Shown piece by piece: positions 46,869 through 58,494 of a DNA stretch of 64,000 nt. Location of the stretch: NCBI GenBank assembly GCA_027919835.1, contig JANVFP010000010.1, positions 1,054,001 to 1,118,000 on the forward strand. Reading direction: 5' to 3'. Within the stretch, counting starts at the first letter, position 1; the number at the start of each line of letters is the position of its first letter. Source of the DNA: Lentinula raphanica (Eukaryota > Basidiomycota > Agaricomycetes > Agaricales > Omphalotaceae). The notes beneath the pieces are model-generated. The model did no database searches. It had not been told where the DNA came from and saw nothing but the letters and a program-made list of their open reading frames with translations. The translations under genes and the position numbers were made by a program.

Positions 46869-47606
46869 ATGTCGAAAACTGCAGCGTCTGAAGCCATTCA
46901 ATCCGAAGTCGACCATCTCGCAGACAAGAATGTCGACAGTACAGACACCGAGCTTCGTTACATGGCCTATGGTGCTAGGTTAAGAACTGCTCTCAGGGCA
47001 TCTACTCGTTACATCGCATATGTGAGTTTCCTATTCTGTTTTCTTCGAACGGTTTCTGAGTTTATGTTCTCCAAGACCAGTGATATCGGGGAAGCATTTC
47101 GTCCTGTTGTACCTCCATGGATAGTAACTGCTGCATATGGCATCTCTTGGTTATACCTAACCGGTGACGTTGGGTACGAAACGTACAAGGCCCATCGTCA
47201 CGGTCCTTCAGCTTTTGAGGCCGCAAACTTCTCTGAACCCACGAGATTGGCGATTACGGCCGTGCAAAGAGCGACGTTCCAATCGATAGCATCTATGTGC
47301 GTCCGTGTCCTCGTTTCTGTCTTGTGCTTCTATTCCTCATTGCCACTTTCTACTACTACTACTACTATTTCTAGGGCATTGCCTGCTCTTACGATCCACA
47401 CTGCGGTGAATCAAGCCAAGAAGGCTTTCAAGAACGTGAAGAATCCTCGTCTCAAGTTATGGGGGCCTACAGCCACTGGTCTATCCCTCGTACCCGGTCT
47501 TCCGTATATCTTCGATCACCCAGTCGAACAGATCACTGATAAAGCTTTTGAATGGATCAAGGAGCAGGTGGTAGATAGCCAGAAGAATAGAAAGGACGAA
47601 CTCTAG
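46869..47606 (+). CDS. Mitochondrial fission process protein 1 (MTP18/MTFP1)
   Basis: Exons 46869-47021, 47076-47296 and 47375-47606; 201 aa. The joined protein reads RYIAYTSDIGEAFRPVVPP, YGISWLYLTGDVGYETYKA, LAITAVQRATFQSIASM, ALPALTIHTAVNQAKKA, then LVPGLPYIFDHPVEQITDKA. This matches the MTP18 family of inner-membrane proteins (three or so membrane segments) involved in mitochondrial division. Both introns (54 and 78 nt) are in frame and free of stops, so the unspliced frame is also open. The spliced form is preferred because it restores family continuity at both joints. Divergent from the FHA-forkhead gene. Confidence 0.87.
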   Translation: MSKTAASEAIQSEVDHLADKNVDSTDTELRYMAYGARLRTALRASTRYIAYVSFLFCFLRTVSEFMFSKTSDIGEAFRPVVPPWIVTAAYGISWLYLTGDVGYETYKAHRHGPSAFEAANFSEPTRLAITAVQRATFQSIASMCVRVLVSVLCFYSSLPLSTTTTTISRALPALTIHTAVNQAKKAFKNVKNPRLKLWGPTATGLSLVPGLPYIFDHPVEQITDKAFEWIKEQVVDSQKNRKDEL

Positions 47607-47784
47607 AACTTTACATTGTGATACGCGGAATTTAGAGCTGCCTTGTGGACTGCTATGTATCTCATCGATACGATCATACTATTCATGTATCATAAATATA
47701 CATCCATTTGCGGATGGGCTCGAGAAATGGTGTTCTTCTAATATGGTCAAAGACTCATGTTACATATATATAAGAATCAGATTA

Positions 47785-49326
47785 TCATAGCGACATTCTT
47801 CCGAGAGCAAGAGGTATAGAACTGATACTGGTAGGTGGAATCAATCCAACTTCCGTCACAACTGCAGTGATACAAGACGCCGGCGTAGAATCATACAGAG
47901 GATTCAATATTTCGAGATTACTATTTGACTTCGGAGCATCTGGCGAAAACTTTGTTGGTGCTAGAAATGATAAAATCGATGGTCAACATGAGCGTGAAGC
48001 AAAAAGTAGCAAGCAAACAAACCTAGCTCATTCTTCCCAAACCCATCCAACATAACAGTCTCACTAAACTTGTAAGTCTCGCAGCACAGCATGACTGGAA
48101 CCGTATGTTCTTTGGCTAGCATCGCAACCATGGCGGTCCCTGCTCTTGAATACACCGATCCATTGGCGTGAAGTGAATGGGCTCCGAGTAAGACGATGTC
48201 GGATTCTGTAATCAGAGAGGGCAGAGCAGGAAGGAGGGCATAGGTACATGGTATTGGGGGTATTGTAGATGTGAGACTGTGCAGGAGAGTTTTCCCTTCG
48301 AGTAACGGTCGAGAGTCAATGACGATAACGGAGAATCGCTTGTTCAGTGAATGAGCGCGGAGTAGGATTTTTTCGACGAGTGATGACCTATAAAGAAGTC
48401 CTGAGCTGCTCTCGAATCTAGACCGCATACGGTTTTACCTGGCATAGGTTAGTACAACATCACCATCTTTTATTTTCTTTACTGCGAGATCCTCAATGAC
48501 TTCGTCTGCGATGATGATTCGATCGCGTATGTAGTTATCAATCTTGTGGCAGAGCGCGTCTTTTGCCTGTTTGAGACTGGAATGTTATTCATAAGGCAGA
48601 GATACATGAGAAGCAGACACATACATCCTGTTCAGGAAGGTCTATATCTGACCCGCTGATTTCCAGCTTCAGCTGTCGAATAGCATTACCCATTGTCACT
48701 GACATGGGTCTGGCATTGACGAGATGAGTGATTTGAGGTGATAAGTGTGTCATGAGATGTCGAGAGAGCGTGTTATGTGGAGGCGTAACATAGTCTTGTA
48801 TAACCTATCCAGCGTTCAAGGTAAGACCTCCGTCGTGAACAGCGGATTGATGAACAAAACGTACCGTTTTAAACGCAGTCAACGTAGCAATACACCGTGC
48901 ATTTGCGCCACAGATCTTAAACTCTGAAAATTGCAATCCCAATTTGACTATCGCAGGATGTATGTCGCCCTTGATCTGATGTCCAGGTGTTTTCGGTAAC
49001 CCAAAATGCGAAAAGATGCGTAAGCCTCTGGATTTAGGTCCATCAGATGAACCATCTGCGCCTCCTGCGCCTTCTGTGTCTTTGGACGAAGATGCTGCTG
49101 CATTTGATTCCAAGCCAGATTTTCTTGGGGTAGCTGATCCTTTCGGTTTAGTAGACGATGAGCCTGCGGGTCCCTGACCGGACTGTTGTTGCTGTTGTTG
49201 TTTCTGAGCAGCTTTCGCGGCTCGCTGTTGTTCCTGTCGTGCTCGTCCTTCGGCTTTCTTTTGGGCTTTCGTGAGAGTGGGAGAGTCTGTGGACGCAGGC
49301 GCAGAAGTAGGAGTTGGCTCTGGCAT
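47785..49326 (-). CDS. GCD2: Translation initiation factor eIF2B subunit delta
   Basis: Exons on minus are 48865-49326, 48625-48804, 48439-48566, 48023-48387 and 47785-47960; 436 aa. The N-terminus is Ala/Lys/Gln-rich (AQKKAEGRARQEQQRAAKA, then poly-Gln) and not conserved. The eIF2B alpha/beta/delta domain follows: HPAIVKLGLQFSEFKICGAN, DGDVVLTYARSSLVEKIL, FSVIVIDSRPLLEGK, LLGAHSLHANGSVYSRAGTA and CCETYKFSETV. It forms the regulatory core of the eIF2 guanine-exchange factor, which senses phosphorylated eIF2-alpha. It is shorter than yeast Gcd2 because of the short N-terminal extension. Divergent from RAT1 with 171 bp between start codons. Confidence 0.94.
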
Positions 49327-49497
49327 ATCCAGAGTAGATCGGATGGAGATAGTTGATAAATTTTCGGAAGCTGAACTGAAGAAACGGAGTCACTTCAAAA
49401 TCTTGCACGTGACTGTTTATCGGCAGGCGATGCTCGGAGACGCTAAACCGTCGGTTAACTTTCTACTCTCAACTTCAAACTTCTCTGCTGTGTTAAC

Positions 49498-52400
49498 ATG
49501 GTAAGATCTCTTCTCTACATTTCAGCCTTGTGCTAACTCTTTACTAGGGTGTTCCAGCTCTTTTCCGATGGCTCAGCAAAAAGTATCCCAAAATAAGTGC
49601 GTGACGTTTGGCTTGACGACGAGGTCGAACTCTGAACAACTTCACCCATATGTAGTTTATCCCGTTCAAGAGGAGGAAGACGTCCATGTCCCGGACGAGA
49701 ACGACGATATCATCGTCATACCCCCCAGAATGGCAGATCCTAATCCCAATGGAGTGGAATTCGATAACTTATATCTCGACATGAACGGCATTGTAAGCTT
49801 GCTGTCTATTTCTTGTAATGCAACGCGCTAACACAGCTGCAGGTTCATCCATGTACGCACCCGGAAGGCAAGGTGTGCATGTTTTCTTGGTAATTGGAGA
49901 CAAATTGGCTTAACCCTCTTCTGAAATCCAGCCTGCTCCAGAAACTGAAGAGGAAATGATGGTGGAAATTTTCAAATATACCGAGAGAATAGTCAACATG
50001 GTCAGGCCCCGAAAACTACTTTTCATGGCCATTGGTAAGTAGTAGTATCATGCTTACCTGGAAAAATAATTAACGTCTTCTTTAGATGGTGTCGCACCAC
50101 GGGCCAAGATGAATCAGCAACGGTCCAGGCGTTTTCGCGCTGCGCAAGAAGCGAAGGAGAAAGAGGAACAGCGAAAGGAATCCGTCCTTCTTTGGGAAGG
50201 TGCATACGATAATCCATCTTAACCGTGATACAGGGCTAATTGTCGCCGTTCAGCCATGGGGAAAGAACTATCAGAGGAAGAGAAAAACAAAGTCCCTTGG
50301 GATTCCAATGCTATCACGCCCGGAACCCCCTTCATGGACTTGCTTGCTGCCTCACTACGCTATTGGGTCGTTTCAAAATTAAACAGTGATGACGGATGGA
50401 AAGGCGTGCGTTTAGCCAGCATATATTTTCAGCGTTTCTTGATCTCATCCCTTGACGTAGATGCAAGTCATCATATCCGACGCTAGCGTACCAGGCGAAG
50501 GTGAACACAAGATTATGGACTGGATCCGTCGTCAGCGTGCAAACCCTGGACATGATCCCAATACGCGACATGTCATTTACGGCCTGGTACGACAGTTCTC
50601 ACTCAGTATTGGTACAGCTAAACTCATTAACCACAGGATGCCGATCTCATCATGCTTTCACTGGCGACACACGAGCCTCATTTCCGAGTTTTGCGTGAGG
50701 ACGTGTTCGGCGAAAGTAATTCCACTGCTTGTCGTAAATGTGGACAAGAAGGACATTACGCTGCCCAATGTACAGCTGAACTGGCTCAAGTACAGAAAAA
50801 ACCACCCCCCGACAAAAAACCATTTATATTCCTAGATGTTTCGATCTTGCGCGAGTATCTCGAAGTGGAACTCAATGTCACCCAAGCCTACTTCCCTTTC
50901 GATTTCGAACGAGCCATCGATGACTGGGTTCTCCTCATCTTCTTCGTCGGAAACGACTTCCTTCCCCATCTGCCTTCGTTGGAAATCCGAGAGGGAGCGA
51001 TCGACACATTGCTCAGGATCTGGAAGCAAGAGTTGGGACGGATGGGTGGATATTTGACAAATCATGGTCGACTGGAACTCGCGAGAGTGCAAATCATCCT
51101 TGAAGGTCTAGCTCAAAGAGAGGACGACATTTTCAGACGACGTCGTGAAGGTCTGTAACACCACTGCCTTCATCCTTGGACCTCCATTTCGAACTAACGA
51201 CTAACATCTTTGTTTTTTTCAGCCGAAGAACGTCAAGAGGCAAACGCCAAGCGTCGTAAGTTGGAGGAGGAAAATAACAAGAAAGGATTCACATCGGGTC
51301 ATTCCTCCTCTCTCGCATTGACTGCTCCTACCTCTAGTCTTACTAGTAATACTACACCCGTTGCACATCCCTCACTTCCCCCACGACCTGATTTTGCTGC
51401 CAGAGCGGATTCCATCGGGCTCGGTGCGAAGCCTAATGCCGAGTCCATTCAGAATGTCCCCGCCGCCACACAGGCACTTGCCGGTTCAAACCATGATGTG
51501 GTAGCGAACCGACGTGCGATTCGGATGGCCAATATGAGCGCGGCAGAGGTGCTCAAGGCTGAACTTGCTGGACTTGTCCCTGTGAAACCATCTGGAAGTG
51601 GAAGTGCAAGTAAAGTTGACAGTAAACCCGTGTCCATGTTGCCCCCTACAGATTCAGATTCAGAATCAATACCAATGGTCGTTTCAGAACCTGCTACGAC
51701 GACGACGACATCTTCTGTTGACATTGTGATGACTGTCGAACATGAGGACATTATCCCTGGTTCTGCTGCACAGCCTGACTCCGATGAGATCATCACAAAT
51801 ACAGCATCGTCTATACCACCCGCCTCCGATATGCCAAATATAGAGAAGAATGATGGACAACCCGATCCCGATGATGTGATAACTGGACCAGCGGATGAGG
51901 CAGAAGCAGAGACTGAATCAAACGTGGCTGGAACGAAGCGAAAGCATGATGATATGAGTGCAGACGATGCAGACGCAGATGCAGATGCAGATGAGGCCGT
52001 CGTGGTTGAAGAGGATGACGAGCCTCCAGTAGATGGTCCACATTCTCCTTCTCTAGCATTCAAGGTCAATCCAGATGGAACGGTCTCCCAAGAAGACACA
52101 GTCAAGTGCGTGAATATTTCTATATCTATGGATGAACTCCGAACGTTGATATGGGGCGAACCTGATTACAGACTTTGGGAACCTGGATACAGGGAACGAT
52201 ATTACAGACAAAAGTTTGGTGTGGAACCTAACGATGTGGAGTTTAAAAAACAGTAGGTGTTTGATTTACAGTTTTTTGGTCAGGTTTTTATACTAATTTC
52301 TTACAGAATAACGAAGCATTATGTCGAAGGGATGGCCTGGGTTCTCTGTTATTACTATCAGGGAGTGAGTAATCGCAAGCAGCCTGTCTTCTCTCAAATC

Positions 52401-53973
52401 TCATCTCATCTCATAGACTCCTTCTTGGCAATGGTACTATCCGTATCATTTCGCTCCATTTGCTCACGATTTTGAGGAAGTGGACAAAATGGACATCAAG
52501 TTTGAACTTGGTCAGCCATTCAAGCCATACGAACAACTTATGGGTGTTTTCCCAGCAGCTAGGCAAGTACTCATTTCCGTCTATCAATGCCTTACTTACT
52601 AGAAGAAAATTTAGTCGTAAGCATATCCCCGAACCATTTCACTTCCTCATGACAGAGGAAGACTCTCCCATCATCGATTTCTACCCTTCCACTTTCGAGA
52701 TAGACATGAACGGAAAACGGATGGCCTGGCAAGGAGTTGCCCTGCTTCCCTTCATAGATCCCAATCGCCTCCTTGAAGCGATGAAAGAGCCTTACACGAA
52801 ACTCACTGAAGATGAAATTCGAAGGAATACTTGGGGTAACAACTCTATATTCACCTCCGACACACACCCGATACATCCTTTCTACGAACAGTTGTATGGA
52901 AAGCGAAGACCCAAAGAGGTGATTGCTGATTTTCTCGATTCCTTGTACAGACAAACTAACATCTATATCTATAGCCACTTCAAATCGATCCAAAACTCAG
53001 TAAAGGCATCAGTGGAAGTGTGCTTCCTAACCCTGAATGTCTTCCAGGCTCTACCTACCTCACCCCGCTCGTCGACCAGAATCTTCCCGACATCAAGAAC
53101 GATCGCTCTCTTTCTGTGTTCTACTTCTTCCCAAAGCAAATCACACCTCACCGCTCGGTTTTACTACCTGGTGTCACTCGTCCTCCTCGAATGCTTTCTG
53201 CAAACGATCTAGAACACGCTCGAAACGGAGGTCGCGGACGTGGTCGTGGAGGAGGGGGTGGCTATGATCGCGGAGGCAGGGACCGCGGTGGCAATGCTAG
53301 AAACGACCCGTTCCATTCTCGGCCTATGAGTTACGGGAATGGTAGAGGAAATCCCCGGGACTCGTATCCAGCGCAATCGAACACATACAGAGGGGACGGT
53401 GGAGGTTACGGCGATCGTGGTCGTGGTAGACCACCCCCGAGCAATAGCTATGGGAATACGTATGGTGGAGGAGGACGCGGCGCGCCACCGGCAAATAACT
53501 CATATGGAGGCTACGGAGGGTATGGAGAAGGTTCAGCAGGGGGTTATGGCAATGGCCCTAATGGAAACTATGGTAGTGGTAACACCGGAACTTATGGTGG
53601 TGGTCCTCGTTCCAGTGGTTATGGTGGCTATGGTGGAGGCAGTGAAAGAGGAGGTTACAGTGGGGGATATGGCGGTTCTACAGGTAACTACGAAGCTGGA
53701 AGGTCTTACGGTGGCGACACAAGAGACTACGGTGGCTATAATGCCTATGGTAATGGCGGTGGACGAGGAGGGGGAGGTGCGGCTGGATATTACAACGATA
53801 ACGGTTACGGAAGTAATATTCCAAACGGGAGACCGGGAGGTGGATACGGAGAGCAGAACGGATACGGTGGATATTCATCTGGTGGGAACGCCAACTATGG
53901 CAATGGAGGATACAATGCACCTCGAGGCGGCACTTACAATGCGCCCTCAAGGGGACGTGGACGCGGTTGGTAG
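49498..53973 (+). CDS. RAT1: 5'-3' exoribonuclease 2 (Rat1/Xrn2)
   Basis: Fifteen exons: 49498-49500, 49548-49596, 49656-49792, 49843-49872, 49932-50034, 50086-50199, 50254-50405, 50461-50586, 50637-51150, 51223-52105, 52172-52252, 52307-52364, 52417-52562, 52615-52918, 52975-53973; 1,232 aa. XRN signatures: [88 protein letters not shown] knuckle ([14 protein letters not shown]) sits in the catalytic half, as in Xrn2. The nuclease degrades uncapped nuclear RNA and promotes polymerase termination. The last ~260 residues are a Gly/Tyr/Arg-rich RGG-type tail. Exon 1 is the ATG alone; intron 13 uses the consensus GC donor AG|GCAAGT. Confidence 0.96.
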
Positions 53974-54155
53974 GTATAGGTCATAACATTACAATATCAA
54001 AACTACATAATTTGGTACTTCGTGCTCAGAATATACATGTACTAGTATCACATCACAATCAGTCATCCAAAGCAACATCCATACTTGGTTGAGATTCGAA
54101 TTCAATGTAGAAAGCAAACAAGCAAGCCAGATCCAGATAACATTTGCGCTCAAAT

Positions 54156-56700
54156 CTAGTGCATCATTCCAGGATAGCTGGACATAGCAGGAACAGAAGG
54201 TGGATATCCTGGGGCAGGTGAAGGACCTCTGAAGCCTGCACCGGGCAAGGCAGGCGAGTGTGGAGGGAAAGCTCCAGACGCCGCCGACCCCGCAGTGGGC
54301 ATATAAGCGGTAGCTCCAGTGCCACCCGGTCCTCCCTGTGGCAAACAAGATAACCATAACGAGTAGATCTTCGCCTTCTGCTTTCTGCGATTCTTCCTCT
54401 CCTTCCTGCGCCTCCTTTTCTCAGCCTTAGCAGCTCGGCGCCTCTGTCGAGCATCAGATATACCATCTTGAGGATATCCTCCTCCATAGAAACCCGATAG
54501 ACGATGGTCATCCTCGTCAGACGAGCCAGACTCGGAGGAAGAAGAGGAAGAGCTATCGTCGTAATCATCATGAGGAAGGTCGATAGCCCCGTACATTGGG
54601 CCTGATCTACGCTCGCGTCCTTTGTAGAGAACGAGTTCGACACCTCGACGTTCGAAGAACGAATGATTCCATAGTTCGATAAGCTTAGCTGTGAGAGTGG
54701 CTCTCTTCGGAGGCCTTCCATTGACTGCAGTGTTGGGCAGAGGCAAGCGTCCTGCCCATGCCAAACGAACATCCTGAAACAACATTGACAGAAAAATCAG
54801 TCATACTGGTCACAAACAGCGGGGAGAGTAGTCACATACATCCATGAGGCGATTCCAATCTGCATTATAGACATCGTGCGTTTGAAGCACAATTGGCATT
54901 CTCGGCACAGATTCCAAGAATAAATCCATATCTTGTATCCTCATTGGCTCGAAAGGAGTGTAAGGATGAGCGGCATTGATTGGGCGCGAGAAGCACTCCG
55001 GTGCAGCAAGCGTTCCGGAAGATGGGGTACCAGACATCATCCCAGACAGATTCGGCGACATACTCCCTGGCATACCAGACTGAGAGTAGGGTCCTGCACT
55101 GGACGGGTACGGGACCGCGGGAGGCATACCAGGAATCGGCGTGGTTGCTCTGGTCCGTGCAGGATTGATAGGACGTCCTTCCATAATATGTCCAGGCGGG
55201 TATACCTCTCCGCCTCCTGCAGCAAAGGGAGACGCTGAACGGCCAAATGGAGAGGCAGCACGGTGATATGGAGATGGAGAGGCAGCACGGTGATACGGTG
55301 ACGCGGCACGAGCACCATACGGATCCTGTGAGGCAGACACGTGCGGAGGATAGTTCGCTGTGGCATACGGAGAAGAAGGTCTCGGGCCTCCTTGCATGTA
55401 AGGCGGATCGACAGACCTCATTGAAGGGGACGGATTCGAATACGGTACACCTGCTCGGAAGCCCGCACTGGAGCCGGTCGTCGGAGCAGGATAACCCCCT
55501 CCGGCGCCATCGTACATACTAGTTGGACGTTCGGCACCAAAGTTTCCGCTCATCCTTCGAGCGCGCTCAGCGGCAGCTTCGTGTGTGCTGTATTTACGAG
55601 GACGAGCGAGGGGAGCACTCGGCAGACGGTCATCGCGGTCAAGATTGAGATCGCCAAATTGGTCGGACAGAGTACCTCCCATGCTGTATTTGCGCTCTCT
55701 TGTATAACCCAGGTTGGGACTGGCAGCGTTCGGAGAAGGGGGATATGCCCCGGGAGCACCGTAACCGGAACGATCAGACGTAGCAAAACCAGGTGGGTAA
55801 CCCGCTGGCGCTCCTGTCGCAGGAAACCCAACAGGGGCAGATGGAGGATAGCCTTGATTGAAGCTCTTACGCCTTTGGAGATTTGCTGCAGAAACAGCAT
55901 CTCGCTCTCTAGCGATCTGAAGATCAGTATCGTTATCGTATCGGCTTTGGTTATATCGATCTTTCTCCCGGAGCATTTTCATTGAGTCTTTTTCTTCCCT
56001 CCTTCTTCGCTTCTCTTCACTCTTTTGCCTGTTTTTCATTGAGAGAGGTATAGGAGAGCAAACGTCCGGTAAGAGCAGATCCGTAGCGATGAAAGAGGAG
56101 GGTTACGATGAGATCGAGACTTGACCAAGGTGTGTTGGTACCCACCAGTCTTTGAGAGCCTTTTGATCTTCCTTGCTAAGGTTCCCTCGGCTCCATGCCT
56201 GAGCAAATTCCTGGATGTGGCATTGAGTTTATGTCATATCATCAAAGATGGATTGCGAGACTAACGGTGCTTGCTGGCTGTGCACCAGCTGGTAAAATTT
56301 GGGTCGCTTCAGCCGGTACCCACTGTATCCCAGATACTATACCTAGTATTGAGGATCGTTAAACATTGAGAAATGAAGGTTGAATGGAAAGCGCCGGCCC
56401 ACCTGTCGGTGTCTGGTATCTATGTATCGATCAAGTTATTGAGAGGTTCAGAGAATACGGTCACAAAGGCTCACGTAGCTGGCACGGCTCTGTGAAAGAT
56501 AGTTAGAACCACGAAGACAAAATATGCTTCCGACAGTCTATCACTCACTTGAAGGGATGATAAACAACTCTTCCATCTGGCCCGATGGACGTGGTGTAAG
56601 TGATAGATCCTGGTGTTATCTGGGGTCCACCTCCTGGAGATTGTGGAGCTGTATTGTATGGTATTTCTGGAGATGCATATGGCGACGGCGATCTGTACAT
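54156..56700 (-). CDS. Pro/Gly/Tyr-rich protein, unknown function
   Basis: Exons on minus are 56549-56700, 56475-56489, 56403-56419, 56266-56342, 56146-56210, 54840-56028 and 54156-54773; 710 aa from MYRSPSPYASPE. The N-terminal region GPDGRVVYHPFKAVPATYQ has a WW/polyP-like flavour. A charged helical segment follows (SEEKRRRREEKDSMKMLREK), then a long Tyr/Pro/Ser/Gly region with PYHRAASP repeats. A conserved-looking domain spans DMDLFLESVPRMPIVLQTHD, DVRLAWAGRLPLPNT and LTAKLIELWNHSFFERRGV. An acidic Ser run and a Lys/Arg helix lead to a Pro/Gly tail. Family not recognised. Exons of 15 and 17 nt are unusually small. Confidence 0.75.
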
Positions 56701-56886
56701 ATCTGAGCGACGATGACCGTTGTAGTCGAAGTGACAAAGGGTGTGAAGTAGCCACTTGCCTCGAGGCTAGCGTTGTGATGGCCCGAGATAACTCATTGAT
56801 TAGATTACCATCTGTCGAAAACGTATATGATTCAACGAAGAGTAGTCTACAACGATAGTCCAAACACAGGAAAGATGCATGCTCCT

Positions 56887-57768
56887 TCACCAGAATCGCC
56901 AGTAGATGAAAATAATCAGAATAAGCGCAATTGCCCCAATCGGTGCGTATTGGCGTAGCATAGCTTGCAGGTTGATGTTCCTCGCAGCCTTGCGGTATTT
57001 CTCGGATTCGGAACGTAGAGATGTCGACAAATGTGACATTCCTGAGTAGAGGAGAATGAGACTTCATATAACTGGTAGAGACAGGTAGACGCACTGTCTA
57101 GAGAATCGCCTCTCCATAATAGTTCCTCCATATTTTTCGTCATAATCCTAGTAACATCTTGTAGTTCGTCATTCAGCTTGTCCAATCCTGAGCTATTTGC
57201 TGCGGTAGCTGTTCGTGTGTCCCGGTAGAGTCGCGCGGTTTTAGACATGAAGGTGTCTACACGGAAAGCTCAACCAATTTTGCCGAATACTTACAACCGT
57301 CCAACAAACGTACCGAAACCCAGGAAAGCATATGGCTTGCGTACGGTTTCAACCTTTGGTCCATAGGTGGTGGCGAATTCTTTTGACAGCTCGTCCAGAT
57401 ATGAGAATGCTAACTTCCGAGGGTATGATTTGTCCGCTATTGTGAGAAACACGACGTTGTCTGCTATAAGGTAGCTGTGAGTAGCGGTAAGTAACTGCGG
57501 CAAGGAGCATCATTGCTAGCATCACGCACTGTAGTGTATATTGTCCACTCTCTATCGAACATCTCGGCTCAGAATTTGGCGTAATCCGGCGAAAAATGAG
57601 TTTGGACTGTTGTTTGTGCTCTTGAAGAGCTTGTTCTGTCTGATTCAGTTAGACTGGTGAGCGAAACACGGAACAGGTAGAGAATGCAGACCGGACCTGT
57701 TCGTCGTCTACACTAGCGGCAAGAGGTAGGGCATCAGAAGCCCGGACAATAATGGTTGAGCGAACCAT
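56887..57768 (-). CDS. SEC22: R-SNARE Sec22
   Basis: Exons on minus are 57697-57768, 57530-57639, 57314-57474, 57095-57256 and 56887-57041; 219 aa. The N-terminal longin domain starts MVRSTIIVRASDALPLAASV and includes YLIADNVVFLTIADKSYPRK and FSYLDELSKEF. The SNARE motif is KLNDELQDVTRIMTKNMEEL then LWRGDSLDRMSHLS, with the zero-layer Arg in place. A C-terminal anchor AIALILIIFIYWRFW ends the protein. Sec22 acts in ER-Golgi vesicle fusion with Bet1, Bos1 and Sed5. Length equals yeast Sec22 (214 aa). Confidence 0.95.
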
Positions 57769-58322
57769 GGCTAGGTTGAAGAGTCAAATGAAAGACGTGT
57801 CTAGTTTGCTGGCCTGGATTATTTGAAATTGCTTACGTACTTTTGGCTATGTCATGGTCAACGCAAGGTTTTGGCCCGGTGACTCTTTCCCTACAAGCTT
57901 TTTAACCCGTGCCTACGTCACGGTGAAATATACCTTCAAAAACAGTTAAAAAAACTCATCAGAAACTTATACACAACTTTTTAGCTATCTACACCTCACA
58001 GTTTGTTCCACACTTCTTATGAATTGCTGAGATGTCTATCTCTAGTGACTTTTTCCAAAATTATTCATTAGTAGACTTTTATTTATTTACAGTATCAGTT
58101 CTCATTTTATACTTGTTTTGTCAGGTATTGTACTATACTATTACTCAATCTCAGTTGTCTCCCACTTTCTGTGGATTGCTGAGTACCAAACTCAATGATT
58201 ACTTGAACTTTGTAGTTATTTCATCAAAGCTCAGGCTCCTTAAACCAGCCTTCGCTGCGGAGAGAAACTGAGGTAGAGATGGGAGCACGTGATGAAAGAA
58301 GTTTTGTTTCTCTCCGCAGGAA
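57769..58322. other. AT-rich intergenic region left of the helicase/DUF6589 element
   Basis: 554 bp containing the SEC22 promoter and an AT-rich tract (57950-58220). An imperfect repeat ATGAATTGCTGAGATG / GTGGATTGCTGAGTAC is seen near 58020 and 58171. The frame 58032-58271 (MSISSDFFQNY) has no family resemblance. The right end holds a strong inverted repeat described separately. Confidence 0.5.
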
Positions 58323-58328
58323 GGCTGG
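58245..58328. repeat. Hairpin-forming inverted repeat at the element's left border
   Basis: Arms 58245-58268 (CCAGCCTTCGCTGCGG then AGAGAAAC) and 58306-58328 (GTTTCTCTCCGCAG then GAAGGCTGG) are complementary with one base missing. The spacer is 37 nt. The right arm overlaps the first six bases (GGCTGG) of the left TIR. Confidence 0.75.
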
Positions 58329-58346
58329 CACAACTTACCCGGACCG
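58323..58346 (+). repeat. Left terminal inverted repeat of the helicase/DUF6589 element
   Basis: Reads GGCTGGCA, then C, then AACTTACCCGGACCG; complementary to 63958-63981 except at position 9 (C versus A). Similarity stops abruptly on both sides. Confidence 0.82.
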
Positions 58347-58494
58347 CGACGATCCGTTTGTTTACTGGGACCTTGGGAACGTTGTACTACAGCTTCCACG
58401 ACGACGACAATTTGTCCCGTCGTTTGTGTATCTATCCTACATCATCTTAATCTATGAAATTGTCACTCCTTTGAACATCTTTGCTCATTAACAC

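Noticed and set aside
51449..52105. 218-codon minus-strand frame opposite RAT1 exon 10
   Set aside because: Antisense shadow of a low-complexity acidic region; composition mirrors the RAT1 codons.
53339..53986. 215-codon Val/Met-rich frame overlapping the RAT1 tail
   Set aside because: Shadow frame produced by the repetitive Gly/Tyr codons of RAT1.
58032..58271. Open frame MSISSDFFQNYS... on plus
   Set aside because: AT-rich composition, no family resemblance, no splice continuation; likely chance frame next to the transposon.
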